64,000 bases of DNA from Siphonodentalium dalli (GCA_032622095.1 CP136063.1:34818106-34882105); one strand, 5' to 3'. Shown: positions 1-11,320, counted from the stretch's first letter. The notes: generated by a model from the sequence alone, not told the origin. A program made the numbers and translations.

Positions 1-279
1 TATAGCAATATACGATTCGACATTACTTTATTTTCCTCAGCTGGCTCCAAATAAAAGAGTCTTAATCTCGTAGCCTTGATGTGACTCATATGCCTATTCA
101 TGTCTATTATTAATAGCGAGCATGACATTCACTAGAAAGCGACTTCTCGTGAGCACAAGTCAATGAAATTTCAATTGCTGGTTGCACAATCGTCGTTGTC
201 ATAGTTGACTACTCGGCGTTGTCAATTGAGTGCGATGATACCCCGCAAATATGGACACAGCGCCATCAATCACAGAACT

Positions 280-376
280 GAGGTGAACACACTGTGTAAG
301 AACTGTTACATCGGAAATCGTTCTATCGCCAGTTTGTGATGGTTCTTGCCTGATTTGTGACGGTTCTTGTTGATCG
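280..376. repeat. Left arm of 15-kb-spaced inverted repeat
   Basis: The segment that starts with an aactgttacatcggaaatcg phrase and ends near ttcttgttgatcg is found again in reverse complement at about 15517-15612, with only scattered mismatches. The two copies enclose the retrotransposon and the Helitron-like repeats. They could be the termini of one large composite element or two independent insertions of one repeat family in opposite orientation. Confidence 0.65.
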
Positions 377-1591
377 CAATTATACATTTTCACGACTTTT
401 TGACAGTTAAAACGCAATTTTGAGGCATCTAGGTGATAATTCGATTAGTTATTTTCGATCCCATAACAATCTGTGGCACCAATGAGCGTGTTAATAACGA
501 AAAATTCATTGTGCGAGTCATAACAACGACAAGAACCGCGAATTTTGATTATTGTTTGGGTTCTCTCCTGATCGAGTCGGTTCTATCCCCATTAATCGTT
601 CTATACGGGTAAAACTATTGCTAATATTTGCCATGGTACATGGTTCAAACTGCCAATTTTGTGAAAGTATACAAAGATAAACACAACAAACTATGCATTA
701 AGTTGAAATTTGCACCACTTGTCATTAATTTCGACGAATTACACTGCCTTTCTATGCTTATCCAATAAGCTGTGTTACGACTATCAAAATTCACAAAGTC
801 GCCAGCTAGTTTGAAAAATAACGCGTTTTGCAGGCCCGACATTTCCATGAGTCAACAGCCGGTTAAAGGATTTGTTCGCTCTAGAAACTACAAAACGCAA
901 TCGGAAAGCCCTCCCTGTTGTGATTAAAATGATCCAAGTCCCATTCCGATCGCATAATAAATAACCCGTAAAATAAATAAATAATACCAGCACCGGTATT
1001 CGGAGATTTCCGTGACTAAACTACGAGTGACGTACTTGTGGGGAGCGAATTAAAAACACGGATTCGGAGCCGGAGTTTATTATGCAGACTACGAGGACGT
1101 AATCGTAAGTCAGCCGATACTAAAATGCGGAGTCGTATGTGCGCGTGTGGTGTATAGATTACGTTACGCTTTGGCCGTTTATCTGGAATAGAAGACAATA
1201 GCTATGTGAATAAAGTAATTAATAGCCCCTAGAATGATTGTTGTTTTTGTAGCCATTAATAATTAACATGCCGGCACATGTCTGTTTTGGTAAATATATG
1301 GCAGTAATAGTGCTTTGATTGTCTCGCGTATTCACTCGGTGATTTGTAATCACTCAGTGACTATTCATCAGTGTCAGTCGCGAACTTGTTTGCACTCTAT
1401 ATGCCCCAAAGTGAATAGAAAGAATTCGAACATTATCTCTCTGATCATACATATATAAGAAGCGCCCAAATTTATATAAACACTGGGCTGAATAATGTTA
1501 ACTCTATTTATGCGCCTTTGTTTTGTGTTTGTTTGTTGTTTTACTTTCGATATAAATATCGCGAGTATCTGTCATCTCCACATATTCCAAG

Positions 1592-1681
1592 ATGGCTAGT
1601 AGATGTAGTGTGTTCAGTTGTGGGCGGGCTAGCGATCCATTATTTAGTACCTCCAAAAAGACAACACAGTGCGTAATTTAG
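1592..1681 (+). other. Short THAP-like N-terminal reading frame (speculative)
   Basis: An ATG in good context (AAGATGG) opens a 29-codon frame beginning MASRCSVFSCGRAS and then stops. The Met-x-x-x-Cys-x4-Cys-Gly spacing resembles the start of THAP zinc-binding domains, which are found in host proteins and in P-element-type transposases. No continuation (the later Cys-His pair or the AVPTIF box) was found and no convincing donor was located. It could be a broken first exon or chance. Confidence 0.12.
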
Positions 1682-1683
1682 AA

Positions 1684-1856
1684 CGCTCTTTATTGTCTAC
1701 CGCTTTTGGGAGACGGAAACATGGACGCTCTTTATATTGAATTGTCACAATACCACATACAAAATCACCCATGACATTGAAATAGAGCACGTTCATAATT
1801 GAGAACGCTCTTTATGGTCTACACCGCGACGAAAACATGGACGCTCTTTATTAGAG
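1684..1856 (+). repeat. Cluster of ACGCTCTTTAT phrases
   Basis: The phrase (A/G)ACGCTCTTTAT occurs four times in about 170 bp (near 1683, 1725, 1804 and 1841), each near a 'gtctac' or 'aacatgga' phrase. Related single copies lie near 44229 and 44404. It is probably a degenerate internal repeat of an unclassified element. Confidence 0.4.
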
Positions 1857-2678
1857 GCAATCATTGGAGTTTTTCTATGCTAACAATTCAAAAAAAATCC
1901 TCTCTAGAAAGTCAATATGTGCCATCAAAACGTAAAATAAAACAAACAACAAACTGAAAAACAATGCCAGGCTAGCCTTCAATTAAAAAAAATATCGTTA
2001 TGCCAAACTGCAGCCTAACTAATAATTATTGTAGTTTCAACAGTCTGTTGTGTATTCGAGTGAATTATTTTGTTTACTCACTTATCGATCTTGACTGGAA
2101 GGATTTTAGCAAGCTGTTCACAGTCGTGCACTTCTCCACAGAAAATGTTTCGTGTGAAGAAACAGACAGGAACATTATTATGACGAATTCAAGCCATCAT
2201 GATACATGTACTAGTACAATAACTACCACCTTTTTAATCACACCCATTTGTTATTAATTGTACGCATATAGCGCACAACGTGGTGACACTAATGTGTAAA
2301 CTAGCTTCCGAAATTGGTACCATACAACGAAGAATGAAGTACCGGTATATGCCAAACTTGTATTCTTTCAGAAACAGTTAAATTAGTTTTGCACGAAATT
2401 CCGCTCGCTCATTGCATTTCTGCATAAATTAATCTCATTTCAAATAACTTTTATCGCATCAAAGTGCATTTTAGCCATCATTATTCGTTATATAATCCAC
2501 ATTCTAGTAAAGCCAGTTCATAATTCAGCACATTCAAACAGTTTTATTCCGTGAGCGCTATTTATCGTAAAGGCTTAGGTAATTATCCAGCGTAATTTAT
2601 CAACTCGTTATGCGATTGGCGGAATTATTTCAAGCTCCACCCACCGCTGTCATCGGTAAGCGTCGATGCATATGATCG

Positions 2679-2707
2679 GTCATGTGACCGCGTTGTGGTC
2701 ATGTGAT
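2679..2707 (+). promoter_or_regulatory. Pair of GTCATGTGAY E-box sites
   Basis: GTCATGTGAC (2679-2688) and GTCATGTGAT (2698-2707) lie 19 bp apart, start to start. TCATGTGA is the M-box form bound by MiT/TFE-type bHLH-ZIP factors in animals. Whether they act here is unknown, because no transcription unit is seen immediately downstream except the retrotransposon. Confidence 0.25.
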
Positions 2708-2959
2708 CGCACTCATTGACTGACTTCGGATATTTCCGCGATTTTTTTAATATCATAATAATATAAATACTATCTGCTCGATTTTGAATTTTCTTGGCGA
2801 AATGGGTCTGTTAGACATATATTATTATTATTATGACGATAAACAAAATATTTTTTTGAGAGACTAATTCCTTCAACAATAGTGAAATTTCATTGCGCTG
2901 GACTTCGTAAAGCGTGATCGTAGACGGGATATATAGAGTTATCTGTCTTGTATTTTATC

Positions 2960-3200
2960 TATTATATATTTTGGAACTTCTGTCTGTATGTATGTATTTG
3001 TGTTATAGACTCGAAAAACTGCTCGACCGATCCTACTCAAATTTGGTGTGTATGCCTACTTTGATCCGGGGGACAATATGGGCGGGTCATCAATGACGTC
3101 ATCAATGGCGGGAAGATAGTTTTTTCTCCGGTGTGCTAGTGGACGGGGAATTAAGTTAAAATTCCATGATAAACAGCCTGCAACTACTATTATAAATGTA
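2960..3200 (+). mobile_element. Helitron-like repeat, upstream piece
   Basis: A tctgtctgtatgtatgtat tract leads into a module with 'gaccgatcctactcaaatttggtgtg', 'ctactttgatcc' and 'caatatgggcgggtc' phrases. The same module recurs in tandem at 11321-11690, on the far side of the retrotransposon. This suggests the LINE was inserted within, or next to, one repeat unit. The exact 5' end was not determined. Confidence 0.4.
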
Positions 3201-3555
3201 CTGTGTTATTCCTTAATCAATGTGCAATGTTTGTGTAAAATTACTGGACTGAAAAAATAACCGTTTGAAGATAACTTTGATGTCAAGTTCTGAAGCGACG
3301 AATATTTCTTTGTCAACACGACGCCATATTGGATTCTTGAAAATATTCTATCAACAACGCCAGACCCGAAGACCTTACGGTGAGAACGTTCCAAACTTAA
3401 TATCAATATACATTTCCAATCACCCTTGTTCTAAAAGTCAGTTTAACATACATTATATCGAACAAACATTACGTTTTGTGGACAACCGCGCCAACGTGTG
3501 ATTGCTCACTGATAACTAATACAGATAATAATATAATCTGTCCCAATTATCCGCA

Positions 3556-4707
3556 ATGAGTGACCCGATCAGCTTTAAGCCGCCCAACCGGGACGACCAC
3601 GATACTATTCTAAAATCTACGGAAAAGGAAAATGTTCTTCATTCTGTCTCAGAGGAATCTCCTGCGAATGCATCCGGCACGTATCGTAAATCAAATCCGA
3701 AGAGGGACTTGACCTCTCCATCATCCCCATCGGAATATATCGACTATAAGAAAAAAACCGTGACGCAGCCAAAATATCAGGAATCTTTGGTTGATGAATC
3801 ATTCAACTACTCGGCAACTTATGATGGTGAAAAAGAGCACGAAATGTCGGTTAATGCGGAAGTATATTTCGAAGACAGCTTAATCAAGGCACTAAGCAGT
3901 CCCCGCGTCCAAAATTCTTTTGGCCAAATGTTAACCATGACCTTTGAAACAGTAATTGCTAAATTGACTAAATGTGAATTTGACAACATGGCCAAGGACA
4001 AACTGGTTACTCAGGATAAATATGCGTCGGAAATGCGACAAATTAGGGGCGACGTTGCAGACCTTCGACGAGAGCTTCAATTGGAAAGGGACGCAAGGCA
4101 AACCGAAGTACGGGAGCTAAAAGCAGAAATTGACGACTTGCAGCAATATGGTAGGAGGACCAATCTAAGGATATCTGGGGTCCCAGAAAACAAGGGAGAA
4201 GATACAGACCAGGTAGTGTTAGACGTGGTTAACCAGCTTGGTATAGGCATTGGACCATATGATGTACACCGTAGTCATAGGGTGGGCCCTCCACCACTCG
4301 CCAGTAAAACAAACCATGACACTCAGACACCCGTGGATCCAGATTCTACCATACCAAAATCAGCGGCTAATTCCAACTTGGCTCGTGGAAAAGCACCCCA
4401 ACCGAGATCTATAATATTCCGCCTCCCTTCTTATAAGATCCGGAGAGAAGTATATGGTCGACGAGTGGAGACGGGAAAGGTGAGGCTACAAAACTGTCAC
4501 AATAGGATCTACATTAACGAGGACTTGACGGCAACCAGAGCCCGGATGTACAAAAAAGCCAGGGATCTCCGCAAAGATGGATTTATCTTTGAAACATGGA
4601 CACGAGATGGCGTTGTATATGTTCGTGTGAGGGAGTCGGACAAAAAACCATATCGCTTCACAAAAATGGAGCAGATTGAGGACCTCGATGCATCGCTCCG
4701 ATCCTAA
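3556..4707 (+). CDS. LINE ORF1 protein (coiled coil + RRM-like nucleic-acid chaperone)
   Basis: This 383-residue protein starts at an ATG after a stop-rich leader. Residues 1-140 are polar and probably disordered. Residues about 145-198 are a heptad-rich coiled coil (DVADLRRELQLERDA). Residues 199-310 look like the RRM of L1-type ORF1p, with RRTNLRISGVP as its first strand, HRVG near 241 and RSIIFRLPSYKIRREVY after a Pro-rich insert. The tail about 320-370 (INEDLTATRARMYKKARDL) matches the C-terminal domain of the same family. ORF1p forms trimers on LINE RNA and helps target-primed reverse transcription. No gag-type CCHC knuckle is visible. The frame is unbroken. The family call is firm; the LINE clade is not. 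Confidence 0.88.
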   Translation: MSDPISFKPPNRDDHDTILKSTEKENVLHSVSEESPANASGTYRKSNPKRDLTSPSSPSEYIDYKKKTVTQPKYQESLVDESFNYSATYDGEKEHEMSVNAEVYFEDSLIKALSSPRVQNSFGQMLTMTFETVIAKLTKCEFDNMAKDKLVTQDKYASEMRQIRGDVADLRRELQLERDARQTEVRELKAEIDDLQQYGRRTNLRISGVPENKGEDTDQVVLDVVNQLGIGIGPYDVHRSHRVGPPPLASKTNHDTQTPVDPDSTIPKSAANSNLARGKAPQPRSIIFRLPSYKIRREVYGRRVETGKVRLQNCHNRIYINEDLTATRARMYKKARDLRKDGFIFETWTRDGVVYVRVRESDKKPYRFTKMEQIEDLDASLRS

Positions 4708-7242
4708 GGAGACAGCTGATCCGCTATGATCAGTTTCGTGATCAGTGTACAGTTTGGTCGTATTCGAAAACATTTCGGACCCTTCAATAACATAATATCG
4801 ACATTATTTTGTTTCAATTGGCCCTGCCACTAGCTAGCGGCCATGTTGTGCCCGCTGGGTCCGGTTCCGTGGTCTGATGCCGTGGGCCGGGGTTCTGGAG
4901 TGGCATTTCCATGTGTGAAAGTCATGAACATTCAAAAGCTCCACACATGGCGGTGCTGCTCCCGATCCTTGACCTGTGGTACTAGAGCCGCTGAACTAGC
5001 GCTGAATGAATGTCTGGGGCCGCGGACCCGGGTCTGGTGGATCCGGTGTGGCCGCGGGTTGGTGACATGGCGTTTTTTAACAGTCGGCTAACGGTTTTTA
5101 TGCAAACCTTGCATGTATTCCCCCGTGTACATAGCAGCTCTGAACCAATTCTCGCATAATATTAAGAAAATGTCAGTGCATAAGGAGCCATACAAAAGAT
5201 CGGCTATGTTCAGTTTCGTGATCCATATATAGTTTATCGTCGTATTCAAACACATTATGCTCGATCAATAATTGCACTTATCCAAATACCGTGATTCTGC
5301 GCCGACTCCCAATCATAAACACTAATCCGACCTGTGGTCACATATTGTCCTAAATATCAATTGTCCTAAATATCAATGTCACACACCAACATAAATGCAT
5401 GCCTGACCCACTCACCTTCCCGTTGTAGTATTGTTATGAACGTCTGTCCAATCGACCGTGTAGCTCATGCGAGCGATTTCGGCGAGATGTCTGTCCAGAT
5501 TAAATACAACTGTCTGCCACACGCAGATAATTCGCAGTCATCGCTGGTTTTTATTTGTTTTGGTTAAACTCGTCTGTTTAAAGTTTTAACTACCTGCAAT
5601 ACCTTAAACATCGAATAGTAAGTATATATTATCGTGATAACGAACATATATATCAACCACCACAGATATACCTTCTCGTTTAATATACAATCACACCACC
5701 CTCTCCGCTGGCCTCACTTTAACCCCCACGAGTCTGTAAGTGCAAGTGTATGGTGGAGTTTTCCCACAAGATCCGCACAAACCAGTATGTTATGAAACTT
5801 TACCGAAGTTAGTACCCTATACTATATATATACAGTTTAGACATATACATACGACTCGGTACCACTGTATATATAAGTTAACCTATTATTACAGTTCTCG
5901 CTGTTTATGAACTATACTCTCGTTGGTCCCAAATTAACCATACCAACGTTGCATTCCCCATATTGTATATCCCGATTTGTTAACCCTTCTAGTTCCATTG
6001 TATGGCTTCATGTCATTCGCGCACTTAGACGTTGTTACCACAGCAGTCGCCAAGACAATTATTTTTTGCTCAACATACAATATGTCACGTTAACCCTGCT
6101 TCGTTAGCTTCATGTTGATAACTTAGTCTCCGATGAACTTATCATCACACGGTTCTTGTATACCGTTTCTATATTTGGTTTAAACAATATTTAATTTGAA
6201 CTAATACAGAACATAATTACATACAATAAATACAAAAAAAAAAATAAAAAATAAAAAATTTAGTGTTCAAAAGAGTGTTTCTATATTTAAGTTGACAATT
6301 CGACAATTCAATGATGCTGACGTCCTCGTATTAACCCTTCGTGTTTGCGTAGCCACCGTAAGATATTTTTCCCTTGTTAACCATTCAGCCGGCACTGAAT
6401 CTCACACGCGCAACATTCAACTAGCCTGGTAAAATTAAGTTAACCTTCTTTTGCTAGCTTCGTGCTAACCATCTTTATAGTCTTTGCTGGACCGACCGTC
6501 AAGATTGTGTATGCCGGAGTTACGTACAATGACAATTCATCAATTCTACTGTCTTCTGATAACTTATCTTGTATATCTTCACTCCTATACTAATTACGAT
6601 GCGGGCCCATACCATTGGATGTTTTTCTTTTTTTACATGTATTATCATTTTCTTTACTAAATTTACTTTCGATTTAAAGCACCGAGGAACGGTGCACGTG
6701 TCTTCAAATAATGTAATACACGCACTTTTTTCACTTCATTGCACTGTATCTATACGTGTTTGACCCGGAACTGGATGAGACAAATAATCCATACATATTT
6801 ATAATTTCGGCCTATAGTATATTCTGTGTGCATATTTACGCAACTTGGTAAACGTTACAATTGTCAATAGGTAGTAAGGTTCATATAGATGCTTGACGCG
6901 CAGTATATATAACACAAATAAATAATGTGAACTAGTTCAATGTTTGTGAACATCCATTTATCCCTAAGTAAGGCTGCAAACTCCCAACCCCACTCACTGG
7001 TACTGATTCTGTGATGTTTTTTTTTAAAATGCCTTTGTTCATTCAACCTATCTTTCATTTCCTTTTTCTTTCACTTCCATTTCTCTCTTCTGCTCCCAAC
7101 CCAAACACCAGAATTTCTATAACTATGTTAGAGGGCTGTAAAGTTGTACAGATACAGACAAAAGTTTTCTGTGAAGTCACTATGAGACACCCACAGTGCC
7201 CATTCTCGGGACAAATACACTACTTATTTCCCCACTTTGAAA
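4708..7242 (+). other. Long inter-ORF spacer of the LINE
   Basis: There is no ORF above about 82 codons. The spacer begins with a GC-richer block (about 4830-5090) and then turns AT-rich. It contains a direct repeat (4724-4800 and 5204-5280) and an A-rich run preceded by AATAAA-like sequence (about 6225-6262). Most two-ORF LINEs have short spacers, so this could be an internal promoter region, a second insertion inside the element, or the join of two elements. Confidence 0.5.
4724..5280 (+). repeat. Direct repeat pair inside the LINE spacer
   Basis: The stretch from 'gatcagtttcgtgatca' through 'gtcgtattcgaaaacatt' to 'ttcaataa' at about 4724-4795 is repeated with changes at about 5204-5275 ('ttcagtttcgtgatccata', 'cgtcgtattcaaacacatt', 'gatcaataat'). 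The copies are about 480 bp apart. They look like diverged regulatory or promoter repeats, or the scar of a duplication. Confidence 0.5.
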
Positions 7243-10200
7243 ATGATTGAAATTGCTATATATAGGGCCAAAGTTGGTGTCTTTCATGGGATCGCAGTCA
7301 GGCTTTCCAGTAAGGGCCGCCTCGATTTGAGACAGTCCTATACTCTTCTTGTACTTTCTATCCTGATGGCAAATAAAATAAGACCCCATGTAGCACTGAG
7401 TATCATATTATTGTGCTTTGTCATGTGGAACGACCTAAACTTGTCGGAATCATTACTTAGAATTAGGGATTTGAGCACACAGAAACGTGTGTCAATGCCA
7501 AAAAACGTTAAAAATATTCCCATTTCCAATTCAAATTATACGGTCTTATGTATGACAGTGATATTGGCTGGGGCCATGTCTATGCTCTTATTACTTGCGG
7601 GTGATGTGGAAACTCACCCAGGGCCACTTAACACAACTAATACCGAACCCAATTGTTCTTTCATGCTTCTCAATACTCAGAGTATACGTCGTAAAATTGA
7701 CAATATTGCCGCCGAAACGACTGAAGGCAAATATGATTTCTGTTTATTCACCGAAACCTGGCTTAGTCGATCTATACCCGACAGCGATATCAAACTTCCT
7801 GGATACCATGACCCTGTACGCCATGATAGGGACGATGGAAGAACAGGGGGTGGGGTTTGTATATATGTGCGCGACTCGATTCCATTCCACGTCAGAAATG
7901 ACCTCTTTTCCCCAGACATTGAAGCATTATGGATAGATGCCACGGTTAAGAAAAAAAGGTTATTAATCGGCTGTTTCTATAGACCACCAAACACACCCGT
8001 GAGTATATGGAAAAAAATTGACAAGAGTATAACAGTTGCACGCGACGAAGACCTTGACATTGTAATAGGTGGCGATTTTAATGAAAACTATTTTGTAGAC
8101 GGTAATGGAAAAATTAATGAACTCTGTAGCGAGCGGGGATTTGCCCAACTAGTTAGCGACAAAACCCATTATACGGAGAGGACATCAACCATGTTAGATC
8201 TTTTCTTGACAAATAATAAGAGTATTATTGAATCTTGTAATGTACATGGAAACTTTTTCGACAATACCGTGAGATACCACTGTCCGGTTGTCCTGCGACT
8301 AACTCTAGAAACGTTTAATACATCAACAACTCTAATGCGAAAGATATGGAATTATAATATGGCGAATTACAATGATATGAATAAAACTTTTAGCGATTGG
8401 AATTATAAGGAGCCTTGCAACTCCCCAGTTTCAAAACATGTTGAAATCTTAACAGATAAACTGATTACGACATGCCGAGATTATATCCCGAACAAAAATG
8501 TGACCGTCCGTAAGGGACTACCACCCTGGCTTACATGCAATATCCGAAAACTAATGAGACAAAGGAATAGACTACATAGGTTAGCTAAAGGAAAGAATAC
8601 TCCACACGCGTGGGCAAACTTTAAAAACAAACGTAACGAGGTCATTTCGGCTATTCGAAAAAGCAAGAGACAATTTGATAGCAAAAATGAAAAGCTGCTC
8701 AATGATCATACAACTGACCAATCATCCTGGTGGAAAACACTCCAGAGCTATCTCTTTTCTAATGATAGTAGATCTATTCCCCCGATCGCGTCAAATGGCG
8801 AATTCCTGATCTCATCAACTGACAAAGCCAACGCATTTAATACATACTTCTCTACTATTTCGTCAGTTGATGATACTGGGAAGAGCCTACCCCAATCCGT
8901 ACTTGACCCTGACCGCCCACAAATATCTTTTATAAAACTTACACCTGTCGACGTGTATACCGCACTGAGGGGCCTCAAGGTGGCAAAATCCAGCGGACCA
9001 GACTGTGTAAGCCCAAAAGTCCTGAAGAATTGTGCATCATCACTGTGTGAACCATTATCATTTTATTTCAATTCTTTTATCAAGAATAGCTATTATCCAC
9101 CAGAATGGAAAATATCAAATGTCACGCCGATATTTAAAACTGGTGATACCAGTCTTGTGAACAACTACCGCCCAATCTCTCTTTTGAGTTGTGTATCAAA
9201 AGTATTCGAGAAGTGCATTCACAAATATCTCTCGGAATTTCTTAAAGAAAACAATATCTTATCTAATTATCAATCGGGGTTTATGAAGGGTGACTCGACT
9301 GTATTTCAGCTAACAGACATATACGATTACATAAGCATTTCTTTAAACGAGGGTAAAGTAGTCCGATGCATATTTTGTGATATCAGCAAAGCATTCGATA
9401 AGGTCTGGCACTTGGGACTAATCCATAAACTCGAAAAAGTCGGAGTATCTGGGAATTTGCTTAACCTCATCAAATCATACCTTGCTAACAGGAAGCAGAG
9501 AGTAGGGATTGAAGGAAGTTTTTCCGAATGGCAACAAGTAACCGCCGGTGTACCCCAGGGATCTGTGCTTGGCCCTCTTTTATTTTTGGTCTACATAAAC
9601 GATATTGCAGTAAATATAACAAGTAACATCCGCCTCTTTGCCGATGATACCTCAATATACCTGACAGTTGAAAGTCCTGCGCTAGCCGCTAATGTACTAA
9701 ATGATGACCTATATACGCTCGATCAATGGTCAAAAAAATGGCTTGTCGAGTTCAATCCACTAAAAACGGAATCAATGTTAATAGCAAGAAAGGATACAGA
9801 CGTCCACCACCCCCCACTAACTATGGGAACTACCACCTTAATCGAAGTTCCTTTTCATAAACACCTCGGACTGATCTTCAATAACCGAGGTACGTGGTGC
9901 ACACACATCCGCATCACGATCGAAAAGGCATGGAAACGGGTTAATCTAGTTAGGAAACACAGATTTACATTGAACCGTAAAACACTGGAAAGAATATACT
10001 TTGCCTATGTAAGACCAGTGCTTGAATATGCATCACCAGTATGGGATAATTGTCCTAATTATCTCAGCAATGATATAGAGAAAATACAATTTGAAATGGC
10101 AAGGATCGTTACTGGAGCGACGAACAGCGCCAGTAAAGAGAGCCTACTATTAGATACTGGTTGGGAGACCCTGGCATCAAGGAGGAAAAAACAAAAGCTT

Positions 10201-10785
10201 ATACAATTCCACAAAATAGTTAATAGTACAGCACCCGTGTACCTACGAAATTATATTTGTCACTCTGAAAACCAAACCGGTTATAATCTTAGACATCATG
10301 CAATACGACTACCATTGGACGCCACAAAGGATATTTATAAAGATACATTTTTACCCTCTACAATAAGCGATTGGAATAGACTGCCAGAGTGTGTAAAAAA
10401 TTGTACCAACCTGGACAAGTTTAAAGAGTCACTTGCTGACGATCGTATATACACACATCCATACTACTATCATTGCCATAGTCGCAAATCCCAAGTATAC
10501 CACACACGGTTGAGACTGAAATGTAGTAATTTGAATTTCGACCTCATGACCAATTTTGTTAGGCCCGACCCATATTGTGCATGCGGTGCTGTTGAAACAG
10601 CCCACCATTACCTGTTAGAATGCCATTTATACCAGGCATCAAGATTGGAATTGCTATCATCTCTACCAAACATAATATTATCAGAAAGAACCCTACTCGA
10701 GGGTTCACCCGAAAGTTCCATTAGGGAAAATCATAGTATTTTCGAGGCCGCACAAAGATACATAATTAGTACAAAACGATTCTAA
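7243..10785 (+). CDS. LINE ORF2: APE endonuclease - reverse transcriptase polyprotein
   Basis: The protein has 1180 residues from the first in-frame ATG; the true start is uncertain because several Met codons follow. A hydrophobic N-terminus ends in a 2A-like GDVETHPGP (residues 120-128). The APE-type endonuclease follows, with LNTQSI (143), ETWL (171), GGGVCIYV (202), YRPP (246), GGDFN (276) and YHCP (345). The usual SDH at that last site reads R-Y-H. The reverse transcriptase has SSGPD (583), DISKAFD (713), GVPQGS (769) and the catalytic FADD (799-802). A C-terminal Cys/His cluster (C1112, C1114, H1121, H1122, C1127) resembles the zinc-binding tail of many non-LTR enzymes. It nicks target DNA and copies LINE RNA there. 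No stop or frameshift is visible. Confidence 0.93.
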   Translation: MIEIAIYRAKVGVFHGIAVRLSSKGRLDLRQSYTLLVLSILMANKIRPHVALSIILLCFVMWNDLNLSESLLRIRDLSTQKRVSMPKNVKNIPISNSNYTVLCMTVILAGAMSMLLLLAGDVETHPGPLNTTNTEPNCSFMLLNTQSIRRKIDNIAAETTEGKYDFCLFTETWLSRSIPDSDIKLPGYHDPVRHDRDDGRTGGGVCIYVRDSIPFHVRNDLFSPDIEALWIDATVKKKRLLIGCFYRPPNTPVSIWKKIDKSITVARDEDLDIVIGGDFNENYFVDGNGKINELCSERGFAQLVSDKTHYTERTSTMLDLFLTNNKSIIESCNVHGNFFDNTVRYHCPVVLRLTLETFNTSTTLMRKIWNYNMANYNDMNKTFSDWNYKEPCNSPVSKHVEILTDKLITTCRDYIPNKNVTVRKGLPPWLTCNIRKLMRQRNRLHRLAKGKNTPHAWANFKNKRNEVISAIRKSKRQFDSKNEKLLNDHTTDQSSWWKTLQSYLFSNDSRSIPPIASNGEFLISSTDKANAFNTYFSTISSVDDTGKSLPQSVLDPDRPQISFIKLTPVDVYTALRGLKVAKSSGPDCVSPKVLKNCASSLCEPLSFYFNSFIKNSYYPPEWKISNVTPIFKTGDTSLVNNYRPISLLSCVSKVFEKCIHKYLSEFLKENNILSNYQSGFMKGDSTVFQLTDIYDYISISLNEGKVVRCIFCDISKAFDKVWHLGLIHKLEKVGVSGNLLNLIKSYLANRKQRVGIEGSFSEWQQVTAGVPQGSVLGPLLFLVYINDIAVNITSNIRLFADDTSIYLTVESPALAANVLNDDLYTLDQWSKKWLVEFNPLKTESMLIARKDTDVHHPPLTMGTTTLIEVPFHKHLGLIFNNRGTWCTHIRITIEKAWKRVNLVRKHRFTLNRKTLERIYFAYVRPVLEYASPVWDNCPNYLSNDIEKIQFEMARIVTGATNSASKESLLLDTGWETLASRRKKQKLIQFHKIVNSTAPVYLRNYICHSENQTGYNLRHHAIRLPLDATKDIYKDTFLPSTISDWNRLPECVKNCTNLDKFKESLADDRIYTHPYYYHCHSRKSQVYHTRLRLKCSNLNFDLMTNFVRPDPYCACGAVETAHHYLLECHLYQASRLELLSSLPNIILSERTLLEGSPESSIRENHSIFEAAQRYIISTKRF
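7600..7626 (+). other. 2A-like recoding motif in ORF2 leader
   Basis: The codons read GDVETHPGP, against the 2A consensus D(V/I)ExNPGP, directly after a hydrophobic run (MLLLLA) and before the endonuclease domain. Several invertebrate APE-type non-LTR retrotransposons are known to carry 2A at this place, where it can release the N-terminal leader during translation. Here the key Asn is His, so activity may be reduced or lost. Confidence 0.6.
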
Positions 10786-11320
10786 ACGTAATACTATGTC
10801 ACATGTCTTCTGCCATTGAGTCATATATAAAGTCATACATAATGTCATAATTCGGAAAGCCTGACTGCCCAGCTAACTCATGTAGTCTCTGTACGCCAAG
10901 TTATACACAATTGACATATAATTCTACAGCCGAATGTTAAACTACCCCGCCCCCATTGACAATCCTATCTTTCTGACCTTTCTTAAACCTAACTACTCTC
11001 CTTTCGTCCCATTGGTTACCTTTAATTCCTTAATCACACCCCACTCCAGTTCTTATCTTATCTCTTGTTATCTTTTGTTGAGTGCGATCTATATCAAAAT
11101 CACCAATAAGTTATTTAAAGTACAAACCAGAAAAATTCCCGTCTGACACGCTCGAACGGCCTTATGTAGTTCGGAAAATTTAAGCGATCTGGGAGAGGAC
11201 TTACAAAAAAGCCACAATATAGGCTTGTTGTCTCATCCCTTTCCAATCACCCATACTCATCCATTAGCATTTTTGTAAAATATTCAACTTGTTTTGTATT
11301 GGGAATAAATATTGTTTACA

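Larger units (their letters stand above)
1..2880. other. Non-coding region, no supported gene
   Basis: AT-rich sequence with no ORF above 85 codons and no recognisable exon. It holds one arm of a long-distance inverted repeat (280-376), a cluster of a short repeated phrase (1684-1856), two E-box-like sites (2679-2707) and a tiny THAP-like reading frame (1592-1681). All are listed separately. The rest shows nothing I can name. Confidence 0.6.
3200..11312 (+). mobile_element. Near-intact APE-type non-LTR retrotransposon (CR1/L2/Jockey-like)
   Basis: Both reading frames are open and in the expected order: an RNA-binding ORF1 (3556-4707) and an endonuclease-reverse transcriptase ORF2 (7243-10785). 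A 3' UTR with an AATAAA at 11304-11309 follows. No long terminal repeats and no clear poly(A) tail are visible at either end, which suits CR1/L2-like elements. The inter-ORF gap of about 2.5 kb is unusually long. The absence of stops in about 1,560 codons suggests recent activity. The 5' boundary is approximate: sequence resembling the flanking Helitron-like repeat runs to about 3200. Confidence 0.85.

Noticed and set aside
4843-5091. 82-codon GC-rich ORF between the LINE ORFs
   Set aside because: No domain or coding signature was seen. The block is locally GC-rich, which lengthens chance ORFs.
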